Below, in pieces: positions 34,607 to 41,891 of a DNA stretch of 42,082 nucleotides. The stretch is from DATAWZ01 sp036266975 (GTDB lineage: Bacteria > Actinomycetota > Thermoleophilia > Solirubrobacterales > Solirubrobacteraceae): NCBI GenBank assembly GCA_036266975.1, contig DATAWZ010000120.1, positions 1 through 42,082 of the forward strand, given 5' to 3'. The first letter of the stretch is position 1, and each line of letters starts with the position of its first letter. The notes under the pieces are model-generated. The model was not told where the DNA came from. It did not search any database and saw nothing but the letters and a program-made list of their open reading frames with translations. The position numbers were made by a program, and so were the translations under genes.

Positions 34607-34627
34607 GAGAACCTCCACGCCTCAGCG
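34601..34627. terminator. Convergent hairpin holding both stop codons
   Basis: CGCTGAG (34601-34607) pairs with CTCAGCG (34621-34627). The stop of the FlgM-like gene is 34604-34606 and that of the opposing glycosylase is 34622-34624, in opposite arms. Confidence 0.55.
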
Positions 34628-35410
34628 CCCGGGGTCGCCCTGCTCGCGGGCGCACCACCAGGTCGTGCGCCCGCCGACGGTCGCGCGCTCCATCGGTCCG
34701 CCGCAGCGCGGGCAGACGCCGCCGCGCCGGCGATGGTCGATGACCGCGCCGGTGTGAACGCCTCCGCCGCGGATGGCCGAGCGGATCGCGGCGCGCAGCT
34801 CGCGGCGCAGCCGGTCGAGCTCCTCGTCCCGCAGCGACCCGGCCGGGCGGCGCGGGTCGAGGCGCGCCCGCCACAGCGCCTCGTCGGCGAGCAGGTTGCC
34901 CACGCCCGCGAGCACCGACTGATCCATGATCCGCGCCTTCAGCGGTGCCTCGCCGCGCCCGACCCGCTCGCGAAACGCGGCGCGGGAGATCAGCTCGGCG
35001 TCTGGACCCAGGCGGCTGAGGTCGGGGTCGAGGACGATCCGCCCCAGGCGTCGCTTGTCGAACAGCACCATCGTCCCGCCGTCCTGAAAGCGCACGATGA
35101 AGCGCGACCAGGTCGGGTCATCCTCGCGGCCGCGGTGAGGGTCGCCGGCGCTCGCGCCGTCGACGATGATCCGACCGGCCATCCCCAGATGCACTCCGAG
35201 CGCGGGCCCGCCGTCGGTCTCCAGCCAGATCGACTTGCCCTGCCGGTGCGCGGCGGTGAAGCGGTGTCCGCGCAGCGCGCGGTCGATGTCGGCCGGGGCG
35301 TGGGGGCGGCACACGTAGGTGTCGCGGTCGTCGACCGCGGCGATCTTCCGGCCCAGCGCGCGCTCGGCGATCAGCGCGCGGGCGCGCTCGACCTCCGGCA
35401 GCTCAGGCGA
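34622..35410 (-). CDS. Fpg/Nei DNA glycosylase without a normal start codon
   Basis: The protein should remove oxidised bases and cut DNA, using an N-terminal Pro as nucleophile. The conserved opening PELPEVERARALIAER is clearly encoded from 35407, but the codon before it is TCG (35408-35410), not ATG. The first ordinary start in frame is a GTG at 35314, which would delete the active-site Pro and Glu. Upstream the frame reaches a stop with no ATG, GTG or TTG. CTG at 35401 is a possible start that would still put Pro and Glu at positions 2-3. Later motifs are present: KARIMDQSVLAGVGN and the zinc-finger start CPRCGG. The finger's last Cys appears to be replaced (WWCAREQ). Its N-terminal end overlaps the ferredoxin stop. 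Confidence 0.85.
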   Translation of the reverse strand, partial: SPELPEVERARALIAERALGRKIAAVDDRDTYVCRPHAPADIDRALRGHRFTAAHRQGKSIWLETDGGPALGVHLGMAGRIIVDGASAGDPHRGREDDPTWSRFIVRFQDGGTMVLFDKRRLGRIVLDPDLSRLGPDAELISRAAFRERVGRGEAPLKARIMDQSVLAGVGNLLADEALWRARLDPRRPAGSLRDEELDRLRRELRAAIRSAIRGGGVHTGAVIDHRRRGGVCPRCGGPMERATVGGRTTWWCAREQGDPGR

Positions 35411-35633
35411 GGAGCGCCCCGTCGTCGTACAGCTTGATGATCTTCACCGCGCCGGCGGGGCTGGCGTCCAGGCACAACCGGCACAGCACGCACTCGTCGA
35501 GGTTCTTCTCGACCAGGGCGAGCCGGCCATCGGTCACCGTGAAGATGTCGACCGGGCAGGCCTCCTCGAGCGTGGCCGCGTCGACCGCGCCCTCGTCGAC
35601 CTCGACGGCGATGAAGATCCCGTCGGCCCGCAT
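35403..35633 (-). CDS. Small ferredoxin with an atypical Cys set
   Basis: This 76-residue protein has C26 in EACPVDIF and a CxxCxxC set (C48, C51, C54). The usual fourth Cys is Ser (S58 in ASPAG). One cluster could therefore be held by C26, C48, C51 and C54, as in single-cluster ferredoxins. It should carry electrons. Its ATG overlaps the stop of the CoA-ligase alpha gene by one base (TGATG), and its stop overlaps the Fpg gene, so it is tied to that operon. Which oxidoreductase it serves is not visible. Confidence 0.87.
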   Translation of the reverse strand: MRADGIFIAVEVDEGAVDAATLEEACPVDIFTVTDGRLALVEKNLDECVLCRLCLDASPAGAVKIIKLYDDGALLA

Positions 35634-36538
35634 CAGATTCGCGCCCCGATCATCGAAGGGATGTCCTCGATTCGCTGGGCGACCTGGATGCCGGCTTCGG
35701 CCAGGCGGGCGATCTTCTCGGTCGCGGTGTCCTCCTTGCCCTCGACGATCGTCCCGGCGTGGCCGAAGCTCATGCCGGGCATCTCGTCCATGAAGCGGCC
35801 GGCCATGAAGGCGACGATCGGCAGCCGCGAGTTGTTCTCGGTCACCCAGCGCGCGAGCTCGGCTTCCATGCGCCCGCCGGGCTCGGTGTAGATCACGATG
35901 CCCTTGGTCTCGGGGTCGGCCTCGAACAGCGGCATCAGCTCGGCGTAGGTCGAGCCGATGATCGCGTCGCCGCCGATCGAGACGGCGGTCGACTGCCCCA
36001 GGCCCGCGGCCTTCAGCGTGGACGACATCTCGGTGGTCATGCCGCCCGAGCGCGAGATGACGCCGATCGGGCCGGGAGCGTAGGCCTGCGCGGCGTTCTT
36101 CGCCGGGCCGCCGATGCCGCCCATCTTGATCACGTCGGGGACGATCAGCCCCAGGCAGTTCGGCCCGATGATGCGGGCGCCGTGCATCGTGGCCAGCTCG
36201 ACCATCTGGGCGACGTCGGCGCGCGGGATGCGCTCGGTGACGATGACGATCAGCTTGACCCCGTTCATGATCGCCTCGAAGACAGCGTCCTTGGTGAAGC
36301 CGGGGGGGACGGTCACGACCGAGCCGTCGATCGGCCCGCCGTGGTGCTCGACGGCCTGGGCCACCGTGTCGAAGACGGGGACGCCGTGGACCTCGCGGCC
36401 GAGCCGGCCCGGCGTGACGCCGCCGACGACCTTGGCGCCCGCGCCGTAGTCCAGGCACTCACGGGTCAGGTTGACCGCCTCGCGGCCGGTGATGCCCTGG
36501 ACGATGAAGGTCGTGCCGGCGTCGACGAGGATGCTCAC
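35633..36538 (-). CDS. sucD: Succinate-CoA ligase alpha subunit (or related acid-CoA ligase)
   Basis: This 301-residue subunit forms a phospho-His and binds CoA. Evidence: the CoA-binding start FIVQGITGREA, the CoA-ligase PGFTKDAVFEAIMNG, GPNCLGLIVPD and the phospho-acceptor H260 in FGHAGTIVEG. The GTG start at 36538 overlaps the beta-subunit stop. Relatives with this shape may act on succinate or malate; with malyl-CoA lyase encoded 4 kb upstream on the same strand, malate is worth testing. Length and motifs are normal for the family. Confidence 0.9.
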   Translation of the reverse strand: MSILVDAGTTFIVQGITGREAVNLTRECLDYGAGAKVVGGVTPGRLGREVHGVPVFDTVAQAVEHHGGPIDGSVVTVPPGFTKDAVFEAIMNGVKLIVIVTERIPRADVAQMVELATMHGARIIGPNCLGLIVPDVIKMGGIGGPAKNAAQAYAPGPIGVISRSGGMTTEMSSTLKAAGLGQSTAVSIGGDAIIGSTYAELMPLFEADPETKGIVIYTEPGGRMEAELARWVTENNSRLPIVAFMAGRFMDEMPGMSFGHAGTIVEGKEDTATEKIARLAEAGIQVAQRIEDIPSMIGARI

Positions 36539-37746
36539 GTCGCCGCTCCTTGGATCTTCTCCACCGCGCGCCGGGCGGCCTCGTTGAGCGAGACCGAGCG
36601 GTCGGCGTAGTCGACCCCGTACTTGGCGAGGATCTTGAAGCCCTCCTCCTCCCACGCGCCGGGGATGCGGAAATAGGCGATCTTCTCCGCCGGGTCCATC
36701 CCGAGCTCCAGGCACGCCTTGATCACGCCGCGGGCGACGATGTCCACGCGGGTGTTGGAGACGATCGACATCATCACCGCGATCTTGTCGACGCCCGGCT
36801 TGGTGAGCACGAGCTTGGCCAGCCCGCAGGCCTTGGCCACCGACGGGTTGCCGCCGATCTCGCAGTAGTTGGCGGGCTCGCCGCCGTGGGCCCGGACGGC
36901 GTCGAACAGCGTCAGCGACCCGCCGCCGGCGCCGATGACCAGGCCGAGGTTGCCGTCGAACTCGGTGACGTTGCCGGCCACGCCGCGGTGGTCCTGGCTG
37001 TCGACCTCCTCGCCGGCGAGCTCGAACGCGGTCGCCTCGCGGGCCTGGCGGGTCTCCTCGTCGCCGACGCCGAGCTGCTCCAGGAGCGCCTTCTGGCGCG
37101 GCCGGGCCTCGTTTTCCATCTCCATGTGCGCGTCCAGCGCGACGAACGTCCCGTCCTCGAGCTCGCCGATCGGGTTGATCTCGGCGAGGGTCATGTCGTG
37201 CTGGACGAACAGCTGGGCCAGGCGGGTGAGGATCGGCACCAGGCGGTTCAGGCGCGAGCCGGTCACGCCGGTGGCGGCGATCACCTGCTTGGCCTGGAAG
37301 TCGCTGAGCGGAAGGATGTTCGAGAGGTGCCCCCGGCCGACGTGGTGGGGATGCTCCTCGGCGACCTGCTCGATGTCGATCCCGCCCATGTCGCTGAACA
37401 GCATCACCGGGCGCTTGCGCGGGCCGTCCCAGACCACGCCGGCGTAGTACTCCTGCTTGACGCTGGCCCGAGTGTCGACCAGAACGCCGCGCGGCATGTG
37501 CCCGCCGATCTCCAGCTGCAGCACCGTCTCGGCGTGCGCGGCGGCCTCGTCGGGGGTCTCGGCGAACTGGACGCCGCCCGCCTTCATCCGCCCGCCCGAG
37601 AGGACCTGGGACTTGATCACGGTCGGCCCGGCGATCCGTTGGGCGATCTCGCGGGCCTGCTCGGGGGTGGTGGCGAACCCGAAGTCGGTGACGGGGATGC
37701 CGGCGCGCTTGACGATCTCGCGCGCCTCGTATTCGTAGAAGCGCAT
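36535..37746 (-). CDS. sucC: Succinate-CoA ligase beta subunit (or related acid-CoA ligase)
   Basis: This 403-residue ATP-grasp subunit binds nucleotide and acid. It opens with MRFYEYEAREIVKRAGIPV, and has SGGRMKAGGVQF (51-60 region), LAEINPIGEL with metal-binding residues, and a C-terminal IGAGGGSLTLFDAVRAHGGEPAN with EIGGNPSVAKA. The usual GRGKAGG loop here reads GGRMKAGG, a departure at the nucleotide site. The end (SLNEAARRAVEKIQGAAT) looks more like malate-CoA ligase than like E. coli SucC. ATG 37746 follows a TAGTCT box that overlaps the previous stop. Confidence 0.88.
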   Translation of the reverse strand: MRFYEYEAREIVKRAGIPVTDFGFATTPEQAREIAQRIAGPTVIKSQVLSGGRMKAGGVQFAETPDEAAAHAETVLQLEIGGHMPRGVLVDTRASVKQEYYAGVVWDGPRKRPVMLFSDMGGIDIEQVAEEHPHHVGRGHLSNILPLSDFQAKQVIAATGVTGSRLNRLVPILTRLAQLFVQHDMTLAEINPIGELEDGTFVALDAHMEMENEARPRQKALLEQLGVGDEETRQAREATAFELAGEEVDSQDHRGVAGNVTEFDGNLGLVIGAGGGSLTLFDAVRAHGGEPANYCEIGGNPSVAKACGLAKLVLTKPGVDKIAVMMSIVSNTRVDIVARGVIKACLELGMDPAEKIAYFRIPGAWEEEGFKILAKYGVDYADRSVSLNEAARRAVEKIQGAAT

Positions 37747-37758
37747 AGGCGGCGCGGA

Positions 37759-37764
37759 AGACTA
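37759..37764 (-). promoter_or_regulatory. -10 box of the CoA-ligase operon
   Basis: TAGTCT on the minus strand, 12 bases before the ATG at 37746. It overlaps the stop codon of the glycine-rich gene (37762-37764), so the operon can start its own transcript. Confidence 0.45.
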
Positions 37765-39102
37765 GCGGAGCAGGTCGAAACCGGTGACGACGGTCGGCGA
37801 GCTGGCCCCCGAGGCGAGCACGTCGACGGCGTGCATCACGTAGACGCCGGGCTTGAGGTGGACCCCGCCGTCGAGCATGCCGTTGAACGCGAACTTGTGC
37901 GCTCCCGCCGGAAGCGAGCGCGAGATCGCGCCCTTGATGGCGACGGTCCGCAGGCACCCGCGATGGCGGTGCGAGGGGCGGCCCGCGACGCAGTGTCCGT
38001 GCGAGATCCGCCCCTTCTTGGTCGTGGTGAAGGTGAGCGTCACCTGCGCCGGGAAGGCGAGCGAGAACGAGATCACGCCGGCGTGCTTGTGTCCGCGCAC
38101 CACCCGCGGCGGCTTGACCCACAACTCCCCCGGGGCGGGCGGCAGCGTGCTCACCCAGCTCAGGCTGATCATCGGCTGCGCGCCCGCGGCGGTCGGCAGC
38201 GAGGCGAAGCTCAGCACCCCGCCCGTGCCGGCCGGGATCCCCGAGTAGCCGCCGCCCCCGCCGCCTCCGCCGCCGTTGAACGCCGACGGCGGCGGCGTGC
38301 CGCCGTTCTTCATCGTCGCGCCTGCGCCTCCGCCTCCGCCCCCGTAGACGCCGCCGCCTCCACCCCCGCCGCCGCCGTAGATCGACTGGCCGCCGACCCC
38401 GCCGTCGCCGAGCGCGCCGACGGTCGCGACCTGCCCGCCCGTGAACTCACCGTTGGTGCCGCCGGCGCCCGCGCTGCCCGGCCCGCCGGGGCTGCCGCCG
38501 TTGTCACCCTGTCCATCCGGTGCGCCGGCGACCCCGACCGCCCCCGCGCTGCCCCCGGCGCCGCCGGCGACCGGGGCCGTGGACCCCTGGCCGATCCCGC
38601 CGCCGCCTCCGCCGCCGGCCGCCACCACGAGCCGCGGATCGGCCGGTGCCGGCCCCGGACAGTCCGAGACGGTGATCGAGCACGTGGTCAGGTCGCTCGC
38701 GCCGCCTCCGCCACCGCCGCCCAGGCCCATGTCGAAGGTCTCGATGCCGCCGGTTCCCCCGCCGTTGAAGCCGCCGGCGCCGGTGTCGCCCGGGACCCCG
38801 TTGAAGCTGAACCCATCGCCCCCGACGACCGCGTAGAGCGTCTGGCCGGGAACGGCGGCGATCGTCGCCTGGACGGTGCCGCCGAGCCCGCCCGGGGCGC
38901 CCATCGCCTGCTGTCCGTCCGGTCCCTGCCCGCGACCGCCCTGCCCGCCGATCAGCGTGGCCTGCAGGGCCGAGACGCCGGGGGGGACGATGAAGGTGTG
39001 CTGGCCCGAGGTCGTGTAGGTGACGCCGCCGGGGTAATCGGCGGCCATCGCCGTCGCCGGGACGGCGAGAACGAGCGTGAGCGACGCGGCGGCCAAGCGC
39101 AT
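37762..39102 (-). CDS. Exported glycine-rich protein
   Basis: This 446-residue protein has a signal peptide (LAAASLTLVLAVPATAMA) and an N-terminal strand YTTSGQHTFIVPPGV. A long Gly-rich region full of GGGGG runs follows at about 60-300, then a C-terminal beta domain of about 130 residues (KPPRVVRGHKHAGVISFSLA onward). The N-terminal part matches the glycine-rich domain found in surface proteins of Streptomyces and some Solirubrobacterales. It may be a cell-surface or biofilm protein. Leaderless TAGCGT lies six bases before the ATG at 39102. A broken paralogue lies just upstream. Confidence 0.82.
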   Translation of the reverse strand: MRLAAASLTLVLAVPATAMAADYPGGVTYTTSGQHTFIVPPGVSALQATLIGGQGGRGQGPDGQQAMGAPGGLGGTVQATIAAVPGQTLYAVVGGDGFSFNGVPGDTGAGGFNGGGTGGIETFDMGLGGGGGGGASDLTTCSITVSDCPGPAPADPRLVVAAGGGGGGGIGQGSTAPVAGGAGGSAGAVGVAGAPDGQGDNGGSPGGPGSAGAGGTNGEFTGGQVATVGALGDGGVGGQSIYGGGGGGGGGVYGGGGGGAGATMKNGGTPPPSAFNGGGGGGGGGYSGIPAGTGGVLSFASLPTAAGAQPMISLSWVSTLPPAPGELWVKPPRVVRGHKHAGVISFSLAFPAQVTLTFTTTKKGRISHGHCVAGRPSHRHRGCLRTVAIKGAISRSLPAGAHKFAFNGMLDGGVHLKPGVYVMHAVDVLASGASSPTVVTGFDLLR

Positions 39103-39108
39103 GGCCGG

Positions 39109-39114
39109 ACGCTA
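39109..39114 (-). promoter_or_regulatory. Leaderless-type -10 box, glycine-rich gene
   Basis: TAGCGT on the minus strand, six bases before the ATG at 39102. It overlaps the last stop of the broken paralogue. Confidence 0.5.
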
Positions 39115-39998
39115 TCTCGCCCTCCCGGTGCGCACCAGGGCCATCCGGGCGGCGATCAGGGCGCGAGCACCGTGAACGCGGCGCTCGCAGGCGAACCCCG
39201 AGACGCCGCCCGTGCCGGCCGGGACGCCCGAGGATCCGCCGCCGCCCCCGCCTCCGCTCCCGTCGATCCCGCAGCGCAGTGGGGGCGGGTTGCCGGTGGA
39301 CCGCCCCTCGCCGCCGCCCCCGAACAGGCCGCCTCCGCCGGAGCAGGCCGAGCCCCCGCTGCCGCCGATCGCGGTTGCGCCCGTGGCGGCGGTCTGGGTC
39401 GAATTCGCGCCGGCCGAACCGCCCGCGGTCGGGGTCCCCTGACCGCCACCGGTGCCGCTCGCGTCGCCCTCGTTGTCGATGGCGCCGGGATATCCCGGCT
39501 GCTCGAACGCGCCGCCGTCTCCGGCGGGCACGGTCGTGCCCTGCGCCTGGGTGAACGCCTGACCACCCCCGCCGCCGCCACCGCCGCCCGCGGCGATGAC
39601 CAGGCGCGAGGCGAGCGAGCCGCCGGCGCAGCTCGCGCTGACCGAGCAGATCCGCACGTCGCTTGCCCCGCCCCCGGATTCGTCGTCCTGCAGGCTGCGG
39701 GACGACGGGCCCCCGCCGCCGCCCCCGTTCGCGCCGCCGGCGATCGGGGTGCTGGACGGCGGGGTCACACCGTCGCCGCCGACCTCGGCGAAGAGCGTCT
39801 GCCCGGGCGTGACCGCGATCGTCGCGGTCACCGTCGCCCCGATCCCGCCGGGGGCGGCGTCCCGGCCGTGGCCAGGAGCGCCGCTGCCGCCGACGAGGGT
39901 GACCCGGACGCTCGTGACCCTGCCGGCACGATGAACGGATGCTCGCCGGAGGTGGTGAACGACGCGCTCGGTGCGTTCGGCGCGGCGCTGCTCACCAC
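39112..39998 (-). pseudogene. Broken glycine-rich paralogue without signal peptide
   Basis: Reading begins at GTG 39998, directly after the malyl-CoA lyase stop, with SSAAPNAPSASFTTSGEHPF, which matches the first mature strand of the intact neighbour but has no signal peptide. Near 39916-39921 the frame shifts by one base and continues as VTSVRVTLVGGSGAPG and the Gly-rich body. At the far end another shift near 39181-39195 would restore a tidy ending (SAAFTVLAP then stop at 39156). Without it, translation runs to 39112. The C-terminal beta domain of the neighbour is missing. Likely a decayed duplicate, or two base errors. Confidence 0.7.
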
Positions 39999-41057
39999 CT
40001 AGGCGGCGGACATGCCGTACGCCTCGGCGAGCTCGGGGTCCTTGCGGGCGAGCATCTGGGCGAGCTGGACCATCACCTGGCACTGCTTCCAGGTCGCGTC
40101 GTCCTGCATCTTGCCGTCGATCATGTGCACGCCGCGCCCGTCGGGGATCGCCTCGATCACCTTCTTGGCGAACGCGACCTCTTCGGGGTCGGGGCTGAAG
40201 ACCTTCTTGGCGATCGTGATCTGCGCGGGATGCAGCGACCAGGCGCCGACGCAGCCGAGCAGGAAGGCGGCGCGGAACTGGGTCTCGCAGCCGAGCGTGT
40301 CGCGGATGTCGCCGTAGGGCCCGTAGAACGGAAGTGCGCCGACCGCCGTGCAGGCGTCGACCATGCGCGCGATCGAGTAGTGCCACGGGTCCTGCTGGTA
40401 GCTCGCGCGCGGCGCCTCGGGGTCGTCGGGATCGGGGTCGGCGATCGTGCGGTAGCCCGGGTGGCCGCCGCCGACGCGGGTCGTCTTCATGCGTCGCGAG
40501 GCGGCCAGGTCGGCCGACCCGAAGCTCATGCCCTGCATGCGGGGGCTGGCGGCGGCGATCTCCTCGAGGTTGGCCACGCCCAGCGAGGTTTCCAGGATCG
40601 CGTGCACGAGGAGCGGCGTGTTCAGACCGGCGCGCGCCTCGAGCTGGGCGAGCAGGCGGTCGACGTAGTGGATGTCCCACGGGCCCTCGACCTTGGGGAC
40701 CATGATCACCGAGAGCTTGTCGCCGATCTCGCCGACGAGCTGGGTCAGGTCGTCCAGGACCCACGGGGACTCGAGCGAGTTCACCCGCGTCCACAGGGCG
40801 GTGTCGCCGAGCTCCGTCTCCTTGCCGACCTTGATCAGGCCGGCGCGCGCCGCCTCCTTGCGGTCGACGGGGACGGCGTCCTCCAGGTTGCCGAGCAGGA
40901 TGTCCACCGTCGGTGCGATGTCGGGCACCTTGGCGACCATCTTCTCATTGGAGAAGTCGAGGAAGTGGATCATCCGCGAGGGGGTGACCGGAATCGACCG
41001 GACCGGCTCGGGCGCGCCGATGGCGAGCGGATCGAAGAACGAACGGGGGTTGCGCAT
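39999..41057 (-). CDS. mcl: Malyl-CoA / beta-methylmalyl-CoA lyase (Mcl, HpcH/HpaI-CitE family)
   Basis: This 352-residue lyase should split malyl-CoA to acetyl-CoA and glyoxylate (and beta-methylmalyl-CoA to propionyl-CoA and glyoxylate) or run in reverse. The start (FFDPLAIGAPEPVR) and body (GNLEDAVP, IMVPKVEGPWDIHYVD, SPRMQGMSFGSADLAAS, TTRVGGGHPGY, AWSLHPAQI, MIDGKMQDDATWKQ) closely resemble, from memory, the Chloroflexus enzyme of the 3-hydroxypropionate bi-cycle. ATG 41057 sits seven bases after TAGCGT. The divergent neighbour beyond a small exported gene is a MaoC-type hydratase, a natural partner. Confidence 0.9.
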   Translation of the reverse strand: MRNPRSFFDPLAIGAPEPVRSIPVTPSRMIHFLDFSNEKMVAKVPDIAPTVDILLGNLEDAVPVDRKEAARAGLIKVGKETELGDTALWTRVNSLESPWVLDDLTQLVGEIGDKLSVIMVPKVEGPWDIHYVDRLLAQLEARAGLNTPLLVHAILETSLGVANLEEIAAASPRMQGMSFGSADLAASRRMKTTRVGGGHPGYRTIADPDPDDPEAPRASYQQDPWHYSIARMVDACTAVGALPFYGPYGDIRDTLGCETQFRAAFLLGCVGAWSLHPAQITIAKKVFSPDPEEVAFAKKVIEAIPDGRGVHMIDGKMQDDATWKQCQVMVQLAQMLARKDPELAEAYGMSAA

Positions 41058-41064
41058 CGCGCGA

Positions 41065-41070
41065 ACGCTA
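41065..41070 (-). promoter_or_regulatory. Leaderless-type -10 box, malyl-CoA lyase gene
   Basis: TAGCGT on the minus strand, seven bases before the ATG at 41057. Confidence 0.55.
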
Positions 41071-41101
41071 GTACACGGGCGTGGTCGTGGCGGTCGGCGG
41101 G

Positions 41102-41107
41102 TACCTT
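41102..41107 (+). promoter_or_regulatory. Leaderless-type -10 box, Cys-rich exported protein
   Basis: TACCTT, six bases before the ATG at 41114. Confidence 0.5.
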
Positions 41108-41113
41108 TCATCC

Positions 41114-41881
41114 ATGAGGCGTCTGGCTCTCCTCGCCGTTGCCCTGGGCGCCCTGCTCGTGGCCGGCGCGAGCATCGCCGACGCCGCGCGTGGCCCAGCA
41201 ACCCGCACGCACACGCGCACGGTCTCGATCGGGACCCCCTCGCCCAACGACCTCACGCTCGCCGAGTTGCGCTTCCGCCCGGGCCGGCTCGATCTCGCGG
41301 TGAAGGCGCTCGAGCCCTACGGCGCCGACGTGGTCGACGCGGCGGCGCTGACCCCCGAGCCGGCGAGCGGCGGGCGGCTGCTGGTGCTGATCGTCACCCG
41401 CGCCTCCGCCCTTGACACCCCGACCAGGGTCGCCTGGCGCATCCGCGCTCGGCGTGCGCTGCGGGCCGGTGGCGTCGAGAGCGTGGTCGACGTTCTGAGC
41501 CGTCCGCCGGCGACCGCGCCGACAATGTGTACAACGCCGGCCGGCAGCGGACCACTCCCCGCCTCCAACCTCCACCTTCTGGCCGATCCCGGCGCGAGCG
41601 TTTCGGGGTTCGCCGCCACCGCCGCGATCGCCGAGGCCTGGGACGCGGCCTGCGGGCGCACGGTGGACCCCGCGTTCAAGAGCGCGATCACCACCTCGCC
41701 GAGCACGTGCGCCCCCACGACCGGGGTGCGCCAGCAGCTCTGCTGCCCGCCGACCGCGCAGTGCGTCCCGTGCACGGTGTGCGGATGCCCACCGTGCGGG
41801 CCGCCGGTGCAGGCCAGCGAGGCGCTGATCGTGTGCCCCCTCGCCGACAGCGAGGCGCGCCCGCGGGTCTGCGTCGCCTAG
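41114..41881 (+). CDS. Cys-rich exported protein of unknown function
   Basis: This 255-residue protein has a signal peptide (MRRLALLAVALGALLVAGAS), a soluble middle at about 40-135 and a C-terminal part with twelve Cys (139, 180, 199, 210, 211, 217, 220, 223, 225, 228, 241, 253). Six of these lie between 211 and 228 in a CC-x5-C-x2-C-x2-C-x-C-x2-C set that could bind metal or form disulfides. I do not recognise a family. The next gene's -10 box overlaps its stop codon. Confidence 0.75.
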   Translation: MRRLALLAVALGALLVAGASIADAARGPATRTHTRTVSIGTPSPNDLTLAELRFRPGRLDLAVKALEPYGADVVDAAALTPEPASGGRLLVLIVTRASALDTPTRVAWRIRARRALRAGGVESVVDVLSRPPATAPTMCTTPAGSGPLPASNLHLLADPGASVSGFAATAAIAEAWDAACGRTVDPAFKSAITTSPSTCAPTTGVRQQLCCPPTAQCVPCTVCGCPPCGPPVQASEALIVCPLADSEARPRVCVA

Positions 41882-41884
41882 GAT
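41879..41884 (+). promoter_or_regulatory. Leaderless-type -10 box, MaoC gene
   Basis: TAGGAT, seven bases before the ATG at 41892. Its TAG is also the stop of the upstream gene. Confidence 0.55.
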
Positions 41885-41891
41885 CAGGCGC

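Noticed and set aside
36550..40002. Plus-strand 1150-residue reading frame
   Set aside because: It is antisense to the CoA-ligase beta gene and both glycine-rich genes. It has no domain, and its Ala/Arg/Gly-rich composition is typical of an antisense frame.
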